Below, piece by piece: positions 17,402 to 26,228 of a stretch of DNA of 64,000 nt. Below the pieces are notes generated by a model. It saw only the letters and a list, made by a program, of their open reading frames with translations, ran no database searches and was not told where the DNA came from. The number at the start of each line of letters is the position of its first letter. The stretch's first letter is position 1. The translations under genes were made by a program, and so were the position numbers. Source of the DNA: Pseudomonas viridiflava (GTDB taxonomy: Bacteria > Pseudomonadota > Gammaproteobacteria > Pseudomonadales > Pseudomonadaceae); contig NZ_UTVH01000031.1 of assembly GCF_900585905.1 (NCBI RefSeq), forward strand, positions 1-64,000, given 5' to 3'.

Positions 17402-18733
17402 TTAGCTCCTTATGGCCCAGAAATTCATATTCAGATCAGCAAAATCACCGGAAACATGAAAAGCAAAACCGCCGGAGTTTTGCAGCTGCGTCAGCTCCTT
17501 TGCGTGCAGCTCCAGCATGAAATAGGTTTTGTTTGCGTGGAACGGGATCTGGCGGGGTGCGACCGGCAGGGGTTTGACCCTGATCCCCGGCAAGTGGAGG
17601 TTGACCAGTTCGCGGATGCTCTCGACCGGAGCGACCTTGAGGTGAGCGGGCAATCGCTTGCGCAGCGCTTCACCATCACAGGCTGCGCTCACGGCCAGAA
17701 CGAAGGTGGCCGATCCAAGCATCGAGCGATCAGGCAGGACCGCGACCAGTACGCCGTACTGCCGCACTTGCAGTTCAAGCTCGACGGCATGTTGCTCCAG
17801 GACCATCGACAGCATCTGGCGAACAGGCCCTACGACCCGTCGCAGGGATCCGGCCTGATCGGCATGGTTGTAAAAGCTTTCCAGCCTGGGGCGTTTTATT
17901 TCTGTACAGAAAGTGACCAGCTCGCCCAGAAGCGCCAGCAGTACTTCATACAACTCGTCGGGATGCAGAGCGTGTCTGCTGTGCAGGTTGCGCAGGCTCA
18001 GCTCAGTGCGGTTGATCACTTGCAGCATCATGAAGTCGCCCACCTCGGCGGCTCCGCCACGCACACCGGCCTGGACCCGAGCCGCGATCTTTTCACCACG
18101 ATGAGCAAGCAGGGCAGTGACTTCGTTCAGGCTGGACAGCAGGTATTCACTGGCATGGACATGCAGATAGGTCGGCACGAATTCAGGGTTGAGTTTGATG
18201 CCGCCGCTGGCGGTGACCTCCATCAGCTCGCAGAGCTTGAGCCTCACGCAAGGCTGGTCTGCCAGCTGACGCTCCGTCAGCAGGCGAAAATCGGGGCGTG
18301 CACAGCTGACGTCACAGGCTGACTGCGTGCCTGCGTTGGAATCGAACACCGTTGTCTGATAGCTGAGATAGCGGGTCAGTACATCTCGCTGATCCGCATT
18401 GCGCGCCTCGATGCTGTCGCCGGTGGATAACGGCAATCCCAGATAAACCGCCAAATTGGCGCAGTCAGGCTCGATATCCAGCGTGAGACGTTCATTGTTA
18501 CCGCCAATAGCGAAGAAGCTGCCATCGGGCAGGACGCCAGAAGCGCGGGTGATGACAAGCTTGCTCATGCCGAGAAACTGGGTATCGATGACCAGCTCGA
18601 AGAACCCCCAGAAATGGCGATGCAGCAATCGTGTCTGGTTGTTTATCCGCTCATCGAAATAGCGATCGCTCTGCTGAAGATGCTGCGGCCGAAGCAACAT
18701 GCCTTCCTGCCAGATCACTTTATGAGTGTTCAT
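17402..18733 (-). CDS. tssK: type VI secretion baseplate subunit TssK
   Basis: This 443-residue protein is TssK, the baseplate connector that docks onto the TssJLM membrane complex. The N-terminal signature IWQEGMLLRPQHLQQSDRY is typical. The ATG at 18733 overlaps the end of tssJ (ATGA), which fixes the start; the open frame continues upstream only as an overlap artefact. No break is seen. Confidence 0.94.
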   Translation of the reverse strand: MNTHKVIWQEGMLLRPQHLQQSDRYFDERINNQTRLLHRHFWGFFELVIDTQFLGMSKLVITRASGVLPDGSFFAIGGNNERLTLDIEPDCANLAVYLGLPLSTGDSIEARNADQRDVLTRYLSYQTTVFDSNAGTQSACDVSCARPDFRLLTERQLADQPCVRLKLCELMEVTASGGIKLNPEFVPTYLHVHASEYLLSSLNEVTALLAHRGEKIAARVQAGVRGGAAEVGDFMMLQVINRTELSLRNLHSRHALHPDELYEVLLALLGELVTFCTEIKRPRLESFYNHADQAGSLRRVVGPVRQMLSMVLEQHAVELELQVRQYGVLVAVLPDRSMLGSATFVLAVSAACDGEALRKRLPAHLKVAPVESIRELVNLHLPGIRVKPLPVAPRQIPFHANKTYFMLELHAKELTQLQNSGGFAFHVSGDFADLNMNFWAIRS

Positions 18734-19221
18734 GGCTGGCGCGCCTGCATCAAAGCGGATGGGATCGCGGTGACGCCGGTAGGGTCCAGCGCCAGCTGGA
18801 CCACGGTGGTGCTGCCGGGCTCCAGGGTAATCACGTACCGCCACTTCGTCTCAGGCAGGTCGCGGTAGGCGGCCAATACACCGACATAGCGGATGCCGCT
18901 GTCGACGTGCAACTTGAGCAGACGCGTCTCGCCAGGGCGCAGCTCCAGTTCTTCAATGGCCCCCAGGTCTGGCGCAAGCAGGTCTTTGGCCCGGCTGTAG
19001 AGCCCGAAAAAATCCACGGTCTCGAAAGTGACCGGATTCTTCAGCGCAAGCAGCCGCAGCACCACGGGTGACGGACGACCATTGATGTCGGGATTGAGCT
19101 GATCACTGGCCGTGAGCTGCAATTCAAGGCGCGTCTGGGTCGAGTAAGGCGATACTGCGGCACATCCTGGCAGCAGACAGACGAATGCCAGCGTGGCTAA
19201 TACATTTCGAAGCAACATCAC
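18730..19221 (-). CDS. tssJ: type VI secretion lipoprotein TssJ
   Basis: This 163-residue outer-membrane lipoprotein has a signal peptide with lipobox LLPGC (Cys20) and the beta-sandwich pattern of TssJ (LELQLTASDQLNPD, then VVLRLLALKN). It anchors the periplasmic part of TssM to the outer membrane. It is 6 bp downstream of tagH and overlaps tssK by 4 bp. Confidence 0.93.
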   Translation of the reverse strand: MMLLRNVLATLAFVCLLPGCAAVSPYSTQTRLELQLTASDQLNPDINGRPSPVVLRLLALKNPVTFETVDFFGLYSRAKDLLAPDLGAIEELELRPGETRLLKLHVDSGIRYVGVLAAYRDLPETKWRYVITLEPGSTTVVQLALDPTGVTAIPSALMQARQP

Positions 19222-19227
19222 TATTCC

Positions 19228-20424
19228 TTAGCGTCCGGTATAAAGCGTCGAGATCAGGCGCGCCTGTTCTTCATAGGCCTGCGCAAAATCTCGTGCCATG
19301 AGGCGTTCACTCCAGTCATCGTCCTGGCACAGGCCGTGGTGATAGCGCTCGAATGCCTGCCAGCGTGAACTGCGTCCGGAAAACAGCGTCTTGCGACCCT
19401 CTCGCTCGAAACGCAACGTCAGTTGCTGCGGCGCAAAATGCTCCAGGGCGCTGCGCAACGTCTTGCGACTGGCAGCCAGCAGCGATACCTGATGGGCTTG
19501 AATATCGCGAAACGCCCGGGCCACTGCCTGCTCGGCAGGTAATTGCCCTGGGCGCTCCGGTTGCAGCAACAAGGTGATGGCCTCGCTGGCATCCGCTGCA
19601 TAGTTGAGCGGATTGCCACCCGCGTGCCGAGGCGTGCTCAAGGTCAGGCGCAATTCGTTTTTCAACTCGTTACGGGTGCGCAAGGTCTGCTGCAAACTGT
19701 CGATGCATTGCTTGAGCAGCGCTGCAGCATTGAGTGCGAGTGTTTCGCGCTGCTGGTCATCAGCCCCTGCCAGGTCGGCCCCCAGCACGGCACCGAAACG
19801 CTGCCAGAAATCGTCACCGGGCAACGGCGGCAACACCGGCGGCGCCTCGTGCGCAGGCGCCTGTTCGGCGACCAGCCCCGGCATCAGCAGGTGCTGATGA
19901 TCCACCGGGCCGTAGGCGATGCCTTGTTGTGACGCCTGCTCGCTGGCGTAGGTCGGCGTCAGTTCGTCCAGGCCCAGTGCGTCGTCAAATGCATGATCGG
20001 TGGCTTGCAGAAGGTCCAGGGCGAGAAACGATTCGTCAGCGACACTGCGCGATGAAATGCCGGAGAATTCGCCCGCCCCTGAATGCCTGGCCGGTTGTTC
20101 CACCACGCAGGCGGCGATCTCGAAGCGCCCCAGCCGATAGCGGCTGCCGTGTTCGACACGATGGCGCACGCCCTTGGCCAGGCGATGCTGCTGACCGGAC
20201 ACAATGACGTCAGTGCCGTTGGTGCTCAGGTCAGTCAGATAAAACGCGCCCTCGCTGAACGTGATTTTTGCATGCTCGCTGGATACGTGATTCTCGTGAT
20301 CGACTATCACCCAGTCACACTCGCGCGAACGGCCTAGTACACCTCCGGCCGGGGTAAAGACCTTGCGCATTTGGTGTTCGTGCGCAGGCAGATCGTCGCC
20401 TGCAAGTTCCAGAATCAACTCCAT
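19228..20424 (-). CDS. tagH: FHA-domain type VI secretion protein TagH
   Basis: This 398-residue protein has an N-terminal FHA domain (about residues 25-95: GGVLGRSRECDWVI, then VSSEHAKI and DLSTNGT), which binds phosphothreonine, and a C-terminal type VI FHA-associated domain. It is the expected target of the kinase and phosphatase at the end of the operon and promotes assembly of the apparatus. The ATG at 20424 has a strong GAGGAG ribosome binding site. The in-frame sequence above it to 20556 has no family similarity. Confidence 0.9.
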   Translation of the reverse strand: MELILELAGDDLPAHEHQMRKVFTPAGGVLGRSRECDWVIVDHENHVSSEHAKITFSEGAFYLTDLSTNGTDVIVSGQQHRLAKGVRHRVEHGSRYRLGRFEIAACVVEQPARHSGAGEFSGISSRSVADESFLALDLLQATDHAFDDALGLDELTPTYASEQASQQGIAYGPVDHQHLLMPGLVAEQAPAHEAPPVLPPLPGDDFWQRFGAVLGADLAGADDQQRETLALNAAALLKQCIDSLQQTLRTRNELKNELRLTLSTPRHAGGNPLNYAADASEAITLLLQPERPGQLPAEQAVARAFRDIQAHQVSLLAASRKTLRSALEHFAPQQLTLRFEREGRKTLFSGRSSRWQAFERYHHGLCQDDDWSERLMARDFAQAYEEQARLISTLYTGR

Positions 20425-20440
20425 ATGAATCTCCTCGCCA

Positions 20441-20581
20441 TCATTTGCCGCGATTGACGGCCATGGGCTCGCCCAGCGGCCGATAGTCGTTGTCACTGAA
20501 ACGGTAGTGACCGGAACAGCCGACCAGACCCGGTAACAACAGCAACCCCAAGGCAACGGCGCGCCAGGCTCGGGCAGACAT
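20441..20581 (-). CDS. small lipoprotein in the type VI operon
   Basis: This 46-residue product has a signal peptide with lipobox LVGC (Cys22), leaving a mature lipopeptide of about 25 residues (GHYRFSDNDYRPLGEP core). It lies between the clpV remnant and tagH on the operon strand, 16 bp from tagH. Small lipoproteins at this position occur in related type VI loci as I remember them; its role is unknown. It remains intact although the gene before it was deleted. Confidence 0.6.
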   Translation of the reverse strand: MSARAWRAVALGLLLLPGLVGCSGHYRFSDNDYRPLGEPMAVNRGK

Positions 20582-20664
20582 CGAGCGCTCGCCGATGGTG
20601 TGGCAGCAGCCAGCAGGAACCTGCTTTAAAGAAGACGGACTCATTGCCCTGATGACGCGGCGTA

Positions 20665-20848
20665 TCAGCTGAACTCGCAAACAGGAACGCAACCGTCGGA
20701 GGTCGCGTGGACCGTGGCAAGTCGCTGCGCCTGTGCCATGGCTGCCAGAAGACGATCGGCTATCAGCGCGCTCGGCGCATGACTGCAAGTCTTGCCTGGT
20801 TTCAGCATCCAGCGCCTGGATCAGTTGCTGAAGGTTCACGTTGATCAT
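20665..20848 (-). pseudogene. clpV: clpV (tssH) remnant with large internal deletion and frameshift
   Basis: The ATG at 20848 overlaps the tssG stop (ATGA) and opens with MINVNLQQLIQALDAETRQD, which looks like the start of the type VI sheath-disassembly ATPase ClpV. After codon 27 (AER) the frame is lost. In the +1 frame 33 codons follow (LIADRLLAAMAQAQRLATVH ... VCEFS) to a stop at 20665, resembling the very end of ClpV. Exactly 184 bp remain of a gene normally about 2.6 kb, so roughly 2.4 kb, including both AAA+ domains, is gone. The original frame reads on into the small lipoprotein region without meaning. Identity rests on recalled ClpV ends, so a search is needed. Confidence 0.7.
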
Positions 20849-21867
20849 GGTCTGTCTATCCTTGTTAGATTGCTGCGTAACGTGACGACGCCATCGGACT
20901 GCTCGCGTCCCAGCCAACTGGTCCAACCCAGTCGGCACTCGCTTTGGGCACAGACGTGCAGGTCACGAATTTCGTCCTGACGCAGCACCAGGCGTATGTC
21001 GTAGCTCAGCGGATCGCGCAGGCTGAAGCGCACCAACGCACAGAGCGGCTGGTAGCCCGTGCCGGTGGGCAGGAATTGGTGAAAGCGGGTCCAGCTCAAT
21101 TCGCGAACATGAATACGAAACTTGCCGGCGCGGTCGCGAGCCTGTTCGCCCACCACCAGGTCCTGACTAAGACGGCTACTGATGGCGCCCAGTTGATTGC
21201 GCTGATCGATCGGAATCGTCACGTTGCGCGGCAGCCATTGTTCGATGTCGAACTGCGGGTGACTGAAGTAATAACGCAGTACCGACTCGATCAATGCCGC
21301 AGAATGAGCCCGCAGACTCAGCAGGCCGAGGTAGGGCAGGAGCCGCTTCCAGTTGATCTCCGGCGCCTGCCGAATCTGCGCCCCGCCAAGGCCAAGCAAC
21401 GCGAAAAGGCGCTGGGAGAAAGGGTCGACAGCGCCCTGTTGAAAGCTGGCCCGATAGCGATACTTGCGCCAGACCGGCAGCACCAGCCGGTGCAGGCGAT
21501 GATTCAAAAGGTCCAGAAACATTCGCGTCGTCAGGTTCGCGCAACTGTCACCCAACGCTTGCTCCGCATAAAAAGCAGGCAGCGGCGACCCCGCTCCCGA
21601 AAGGCTCAGAAAGTTGAGGCGCATGCGCGCGCGCAAGGTCCCCTGCTCGCGGAAGTATTCAACGCTGTGGATATCACTGCAGGGGAATCCCAAGTCAGGG
21701 TTGGCCTGAAACTCAACCAGATCATAGAGCTGTGCTTCGCTCAGGCCTGGCTGTGCATGGCGCAGGGTATCGAGCGTCAGCAGCACCGCCTGGGAGAACG
21801 AATACTCTCTGATCGCCAGCGTCAAACTGTTCATAGCAGGGGTTGCAGACCCATACGCGGTTGCCAT
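20845..21867 (-). CDS. tssG: type VI secretion baseplate subunit TssG
   Basis: This 340-residue protein is TssG, a baseplate wedge subunit that works with TssF, TssE and TssK. The family N-terminal helix (EYSFSQAVLLTLDTLR) and the conserved R-x-R-L-N-F-L-S-L-x-G segment are present. The ATG at 21867 has a strong GGGAGGT site 5 bp upstream, so I prefer it, although the ATG at 21834 overlaps the tssF stop (ATGA) and would give 329 residues. The 3' end overlaps the clpV remnant by 4 bp. Confidence 0.92.
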   Translation of the reverse strand: MATAYGSATPAMNSLTLAIREYSFSQAVLLTLDTLRHAQPGLSEAQLYDLVEFQANPDLGFPCSDIHSVEYFREQGTLRARMRLNFLSLSGAGSPLPAFYAEQALGDSCANLTTRMFLDLLNHRLHRLVLPVWRKYRYRASFQQGAVDPFSQRLFALLGLGGAQIRQAPEINWKRLLPYLGLLSLRAHSAALIESVLRYYFSHPQFDIEQWLPRNVTIPIDQRNQLGAISSRLSQDLVVGEQARDRAGKFRIHVRELSWTRFHQFLPTGTGYQPLCALVRFSLRDPLSYDIRLVLRQDEIRDLHVCAQSECRLGWTSWLGREQSDGVVTLRSNLTRIDRP

Positions 21868-23618
21868 GCGTACACCTCCCCGGCAGTGGTGACGACCCTC
21901 AGTTCATGAAATGAGTTGAGGCTTGCGTAAAGCGAGAAAAATTCGTTGAGCATGGAGCTGAAGAGAAAGGCCTCTCCTTCGCACACGAACTGCTCGACGT
22001 CGATATGCAGCTCAGTGCGCAGACCCCGCACAGGTAAACCCAGGAACAGTCGGTCCACGGCTACATGACGAATCGACTTGAGCCCCCCGAGCATCTTCCG
22101 GGAAACGCTCTGCGCCTTGCGATCGTAATACCGCGGCAGATCGTAGGTTTCCAGAATGACCTTCAGTGCATCCACATTCTCCAGGGAGAGATAGTTGAGC
22201 GACATGTTGCTGATCAGTCGCCAGAGAAAATCCTGACTGAGAGGCGGGGCATAGTGCGGCGTACACGCAGTGATATTTTTAAACTTTGCGAACTCCGGTG
22301 TGCCTTCGCGCGGCATGCAGATCTGCCCTTGCCTCAGACGTAGGGGGAGGTTCAGATTGGTGCACACCAGTTCAACCGATAGCGCTTCCTGTTCAGCCGA
22401 TTGCCGTGCTGCAAAACTCAGGTAGGTGTCCTGCCCGCCGTGCAGAAGCGAAGGCCGTTGGCGAACGCTGTAATGAGGGCATGGGGCAGAAGTATCGAAA
22501 CTCGCGTCATGCCGGAATGATTCGAAGGGCACATAACGTTGCTCACCGCCACCCGCCTGCACATGCCCGACAACGCTCTGCACCGAATACACCCCGCAAT
22601 TGCCGCGCTCCGCCTCATGAGGCAGCAACAGGTATTCATCCTGCTTGCCATCGAGTCGAATCGGCAGCGCATCCTGGTCGAAAAGATTAACCACGGGAGT
22701 GCAATAAAGCCTGATGTTGTCCCGCGTTGGCAGGGATCGCTGGATGGCGTTTTTTTTGATGTCGAAGCGCAGTTCAAAACCGGTTGCCTGGCTGAGCAAG
22801 GGCTCCGCCATCCGCTTGATAACGTCCAGGCCTGTGACGTCCACAAACAGAAACTTGTCCTGAAACGCGAAGAACTCCTGCAGGTAGCGATAACCGCGAA
22901 ATGTATTCAGGGGATAGGGAATCAAACTCTCCTCTTCTTCGAACCCCACGGCCTGCACCTGATGGTCTTTGAGGTCGAACGACACGAACTTGCCGTCATC
23001 GAGTTTGAACGGCTGCCCTTCGACGTTCAGAGGGACCACCACTATCGCGCACAGATTGCGGAGCAGATTCAGATAAAGTGTCTGGCTGATGTAGCGCTCG
23101 CCACACAGGTGCAGACGCAGGCAATCAAGATCCAGCGCGCCAAGATGCCCGCCGCCGAGCACGTCAAACTTCAAACTCAACAGCGCCCCCTCGCCCTTCA
23201 CCGAGTAACTCAGGTCACTCAGTTCAAGCGGCAGCAGCTGAGTGCTGAAACAGGTTCGAAACTGGCAGGTGACGTCGTCGACCGGCTCGCTATCGACCGG
23301 CACGTCCCGTGCAACGCACATCGCCGGGCCTGTCTGCTGGAGCGGTTCAAACTCGATCACGCTGAAAGACGGCAAAGGCCGCATATAGTTGGGCCAGAGC
23401 AACTGCATCAGTGAGTGCGTGAGCTCAGGCCAGTCATCATCCAGTTTCTGGCGTAAGCGCCCAGTCAGAAAAGCCACCCCTTCAAGCAGTCGCTCGACAT
23501 CAGGGTCATTTCCGCCTTGCCCCAGAAAAGGTGCCAATGCCGGATTACGCTCGGCAAACATCCGCCCTGACTGTCGCAGGGCGGTTAATTCACTCTGGTA
23601 ATAATCGGTAAAAGACAT
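21831..23618 (-). CDS. tssF: type VI secretion baseplate subunit TssF
   Basis: This 595-residue protein is TssF, the large baseplate wedge subunit. The signature YYQSELTALRQSGRMFAERN and ALAPFLGQGGNDPDVERLLEG near the N-terminus, followed by WPELTHSLMQLLWPNYMRPLPS, is characteristic. Intact and full length. About 150 bp separates it from tssE, the longest spacing within the operon. Confidence 0.95.
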   Translation of the reverse strand: MSFTDYYQSELTALRQSGRMFAERNPALAPFLGQGGNDPDVERLLEGVAFLTGRLRQKLDDDWPELTHSLMQLLWPNYMRPLPSFSVIEFEPLQQTGPAMCVARDVPVDSEPVDDVTCQFRTCFSTQLLPLELSDLSYSVKGEGALLSLKFDVLGGGHLGALDLDCLRLHLCGERYISQTLYLNLLRNLCAIVVVPLNVEGQPFKLDDGKFVSFDLKDHQVQAVGFEEEESLIPYPLNTFRGYRYLQEFFAFQDKFLFVDVTGLDVIKRMAEPLLSQATGFELRFDIKKNAIQRSLPTRDNIRLYCTPVVNLFDQDALPIRLDGKQDEYLLLPHEAERGNCGVYSVQSVVGHVQAGGGEQRYVPFESFRHDASFDTSAPCPHYSVRQRPSLLHGGQDTYLSFAARQSAEQEALSVELVCTNLNLPLRLRQGQICMPREGTPEFAKFKNITACTPHYAPPLSQDFLWRLISNMSLNYLSLENVDALKVILETYDLPRYYDRKAQSVSRKMLGGLKSIRHVAVDRLFLGLPVRGLRTELHIDVEQFVCEGEAFLFSSMLNEFFSLYASLNSFHELRVVTTAGEVYAWQPRMGLQPLL

Positions 23619-23766
23619 GACTGAACGGTCCCTTCAGCAGAAAACACGGCATGAGCAAAGCCGTCAGCACGAATGCTGAAGCGGCGGTTTATAGACAAAC
23701 TGCAACTTGCCAGGCACCTGAAGTTCCAGAGCATGGGTACGCTATTGCGCATGCTCGGCAGACGCC

Positions 23767-24171
23767 TTACTTCACGGTCACCTGGCCTGCTCCATCGAGT
23801 GAGACAAAGAACCTGGCGGGTCGCCTTACCCCGCCAACCTGCAACAAACCTTCTATGGCGAACGACATACGCAAACGATCATTGCCTTGAGGTTGCGCGA
23901 CTACCTTTACTTCGCTTAACCGTGGTTCATACGCACCTATGAAACACTCGATGGCGCAACGAGCCTGTATGAGTGCGTCGTACAGGCTCAGATTCATGTC
24001 ATTGAGATCCGGCAAACCGTAGTTGGGCAGCGTTTGTACGCTGCCAGCGCGGATGCTCAGCATCTTCGCCAGATGAGCCGCTACGGAGTGCGCAATGCAA
24101 TCCTCACGACTCGATCCGTTGCGGTTAAAGGTTTCGTCCGCAAGACGCTCAAACAGGCTGCCGCCACTCAT
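23767..24171 (-). CDS. tssE: type VI secretion baseplate subunit TssE
   Basis: This 134-residue protein has a gp25-like domain (SLFERLADE at the start; VQTLPNYGLPDLNDMNL; IGAYEPRLSEVKV), the TssE component that starts sheath assembly at the baseplate. The ATG at 24171 is preceded by GGAAG at 8 bp; a GTG at 24189 overlapping the tssC stop would add six residues. Intact. Confidence 0.92.
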   Translation of the reverse strand: MSGGSLFERLADETFNRNGSSREDCIAHSVAAHLAKMLSIRAGSVQTLPNYGLPDLNDMNLSLYDALIQARCAIECFIGAYEPRLSEVKVVAQPQGNDRLRMSFAIEGLLQVGGVRRPARFFVSLDGAGQVTVK

Positions 24172-24185
24172 GGACCCGCTTCCAT

Positions 24186-25661
24186 TCACTCTTTGTCGAG
24201 CTTGCCCACAAGGGAAAGCGTGAAATCAGCGCCCATGTATTTGAAGTGCGGTCGAACATCAAGGCTGACGCGGTACCAGCCAGGCTCGCCCTCGACATCG
24301 CTGACTGTAATGCTGGCGGCACGCAAAGGACGGCGGCCTCGTACTTCAGCGCTCGGGTTTTCCTGGTCGGCGATGTATTGCCTGATCCATTTATTGAGTT
24401 CTTTTTCGAGATCAACCCGTTCTTTCCACGCACCCAATTGCTCGCGCTGCAAGACCTTCAGGTAATGGGCCAGACGGTTGATGATCATCAGGTAGGGCAA
24501 CTGTGTCCCCAGTTTGTAATTGAACTCGGCAGCCTTGCCTTCCTCGCTGTTGCCAAAAAACGTTACTTTTTGCGCCGAGCTGGCGGAGAAAAATGCGGCG
24601 TTATCACTCCCTTTGCGCATGGTCAGGGCAATGAACCCCTCTTCCGCCAGTTCATACTCGCGCCGGTCCGATACCAATACCTCGGTCGGGATCTTTGTTT
24701 CAATTTCTCCCATGCTCTGGAAGTGATGCAGAGGCAGATCCTCGACCGCCCCGCCGCTTCGTGGACCGATGATATTCGGGCACCAGCGGAACTTGGCGAA
24801 GCTGTCAGCCAGACGCGTTGCAAAGGCGTACGCCGTATTGCCCCAAAGATAGTGTTCGTGGCTGCTGGTGACGTTTTCCTTGTAAACGAATGTCTTGACC
24901 GGGTTTTCTTCGGGATCATAAGGATTGCGCAGCAGGAAGCGCGGCATGGTAAGGCCGAAATAACGAGCGTCCTCCTGTTGGCGAAAACTCTGCCATTTGG
25001 CGAACTGCGGCCCTTCGAAATGATCCTTGAGCTCTTTCAGATCCGGTAACCCGGTGAAACTCTCAAGGCCAAAGAACTTCGGGCCGGCGGCGGCGATGAA
25101 AGGTGCATGGGCCATGCTGGCAACGCTGGACACGTATTGCATGGTCTTGACGTCGGGTGCACTCGGCGAGAAAAAATAGTTGGCGATGATTGCGCCAACC
25201 GGCTCGCCACCGAACTGCCCATACTCTGCCGTGTAGACATGCTTGTAGAGCCCGGACTGGACCACTTCAGGCGAATCTTCAAAATCATCAAGCAGGTCCT
25301 GCCTGGAGACATTGAGTATCTCGATCTTGATGTTTTCGCGAAAGTTGGTGCGCTCAACCAACAGATTCAAGCCGCGCCATGACGCTTCAAGGGACTGAAA
25401 TTCACTGTGGTGCAAAATCTCATCCATCTGATGGCTGAGTCGCGTATCGATCTCTGCAATCATCCGGTCAACCAACGCCTTTTTCACCGGCACCTGGCTG
25501 TTGTGAGGCTTGAGCAGCTCTTCGATAAAAGCTGCCACGCCGCGCTTGGCGATACCGAAAGCGTCATCGTCTGGAGTCAATCTGGTTTCGGCAATGATCT
25601 GGTCAAGCAGGCTTACTTCAGTGCTATACCCGGCGTGCTGATTTACTGCATGAGTACTCAT
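24186..25661 (-). CDS. tssC: type VI secretion contractile sheath large subunit TssC
   Basis: This 491-residue protein is the large sheath subunit (VipB). Typical blocks are SLEASWRGLNLLVERTNFRE, APFIAAAGPKFFGLESF and WCPNIIGPRSGGAVEDLPLH. With TssB it forms the contractile tube that drives Hcp outward. In other systems ClpV recognises the contracted sheath to recycle it, a step that would be missing here if the clpV deletion is real. It follows tssB by 27 bp. Confidence 0.96.
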   Translation of the reverse strand: MSTHAVNQHAGYSTEVSLLDQIIAETRLTPDDDAFGIAKRGVAAFIEELLKPHNSQVPVKKALVDRMIAEIDTRLSHQMDEILHHSEFQSLEASWRGLNLLVERTNFRENIKIEILNVSRQDLLDDFEDSPEVVQSGLYKHVYTAEYGQFGGEPVGAIIANYFFSPSAPDVKTMQYVSSVASMAHAPFIAAAGPKFFGLESFTGLPDLKELKDHFEGPQFAKWQSFRQQEDARYFGLTMPRFLLRNPYDPEENPVKTFVYKENVTSSHEHYLWGNTAYAFATRLADSFAKFRWCPNIIGPRSGGAVEDLPLHHFQSMGEIETKIPTEVLVSDRREYELAEEGFIALTMRKGSDNAAFFSASSAQKVTFFGNSEEGKAAEFNYKLGTQLPYLMIINRLAHYLKVLQREQLGAWKERVDLEKELNKWIRQYIADQENPSAEVRGRRPLRAASITVSDVEGEPGWYRVSLDVRPHFKYMGADFTLSLVGKLDKE

Positions 25662-25688
25662 GGTCGTGTCGTCCTTATCAATGCTGAC

Positions 25689-26195
25689 TCAAGCGTCCAA
25701 TGGGGCTGGGGCTTGCAGACCCAGCTCACCCAGAACCTGTTTGCGGGAGTCCGGATTTTGCAGCACCGCTTCAATCGCCTTGCGAAAGGCCGGGGCATTA
25801 CCCAGCGGGCCTTTAAGGGCCATGAGCGCATCACGCAGCTGCATCAGCTTCTGCATTTCCGGCACCTGCATGACGACGCTGGCCGGATTGAAGTCCTTCA
25901 TGGAACTGATCCGCAGATCGACCAACAAATCCTGAGCGTCCTCTTCGTCCTGTAAACGATTGGGTACGCTCATCGTCATGGCAAGCTGCTGACTGGCGAG
26001 CACTTCATCGAAATTGTTTCTGTCGATGCTGACCCGCTTGCGGTCCTCTATCACTTGATCATCAGCACGCTGAGTGAAATCACCGAGCACCAATAATTTC
26101 AAAGGCAGCTCGATTTCTTCCTGGGCCCCGTCTATAGCTGGCTTGAAAGTAATGTTGATGCGTTCCTTGGGGGCTACCGAGCCTTCTTTGGCCAC
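25689..26195 (-). CDS. tssB: type VI secretion contractile sheath small subunit TssB
   Basis: This 168-residue protein is the small sheath subunit (VipA): APKERINITFKPAIDGAQEE near the start, ELPLKLLVLGDFTQR, and a C-terminal helix. It pairs with TssC; in other species a helix of TssB/TssC exposed on contraction is the ClpV binding site. It is 33 bp downstream of tssA and intact. Confidence 0.95.
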   Translation of the reverse strand: MAKEGSVAPKERINITFKPAIDGAQEEIELPLKLLVLGDFTQRADDQVIEDRKRVSIDRNNFDEVLASQQLAMTMSVPNRLQDEEDAQDLLVDLRISSMKDFNPASVVMQVPEMQKLMQLRDALMALKGPLGNAPAFRKAIEAVLQNPDSRKQVLGELGLQAPAPLDA

Positions 26196-26228
26196 AGTTC
26201 TTCTCCTTTCAGGTCATGGCCCAAAGGC

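Noticed and set aside
20441..20938. single 165-residue frame spanning the clpV start and the small lipoprotein
   Set aside because: It merges two unrelated pieces through the deletion; the lipoprotein has its own start at 20581 and the clpV frame is broken after codon 27.
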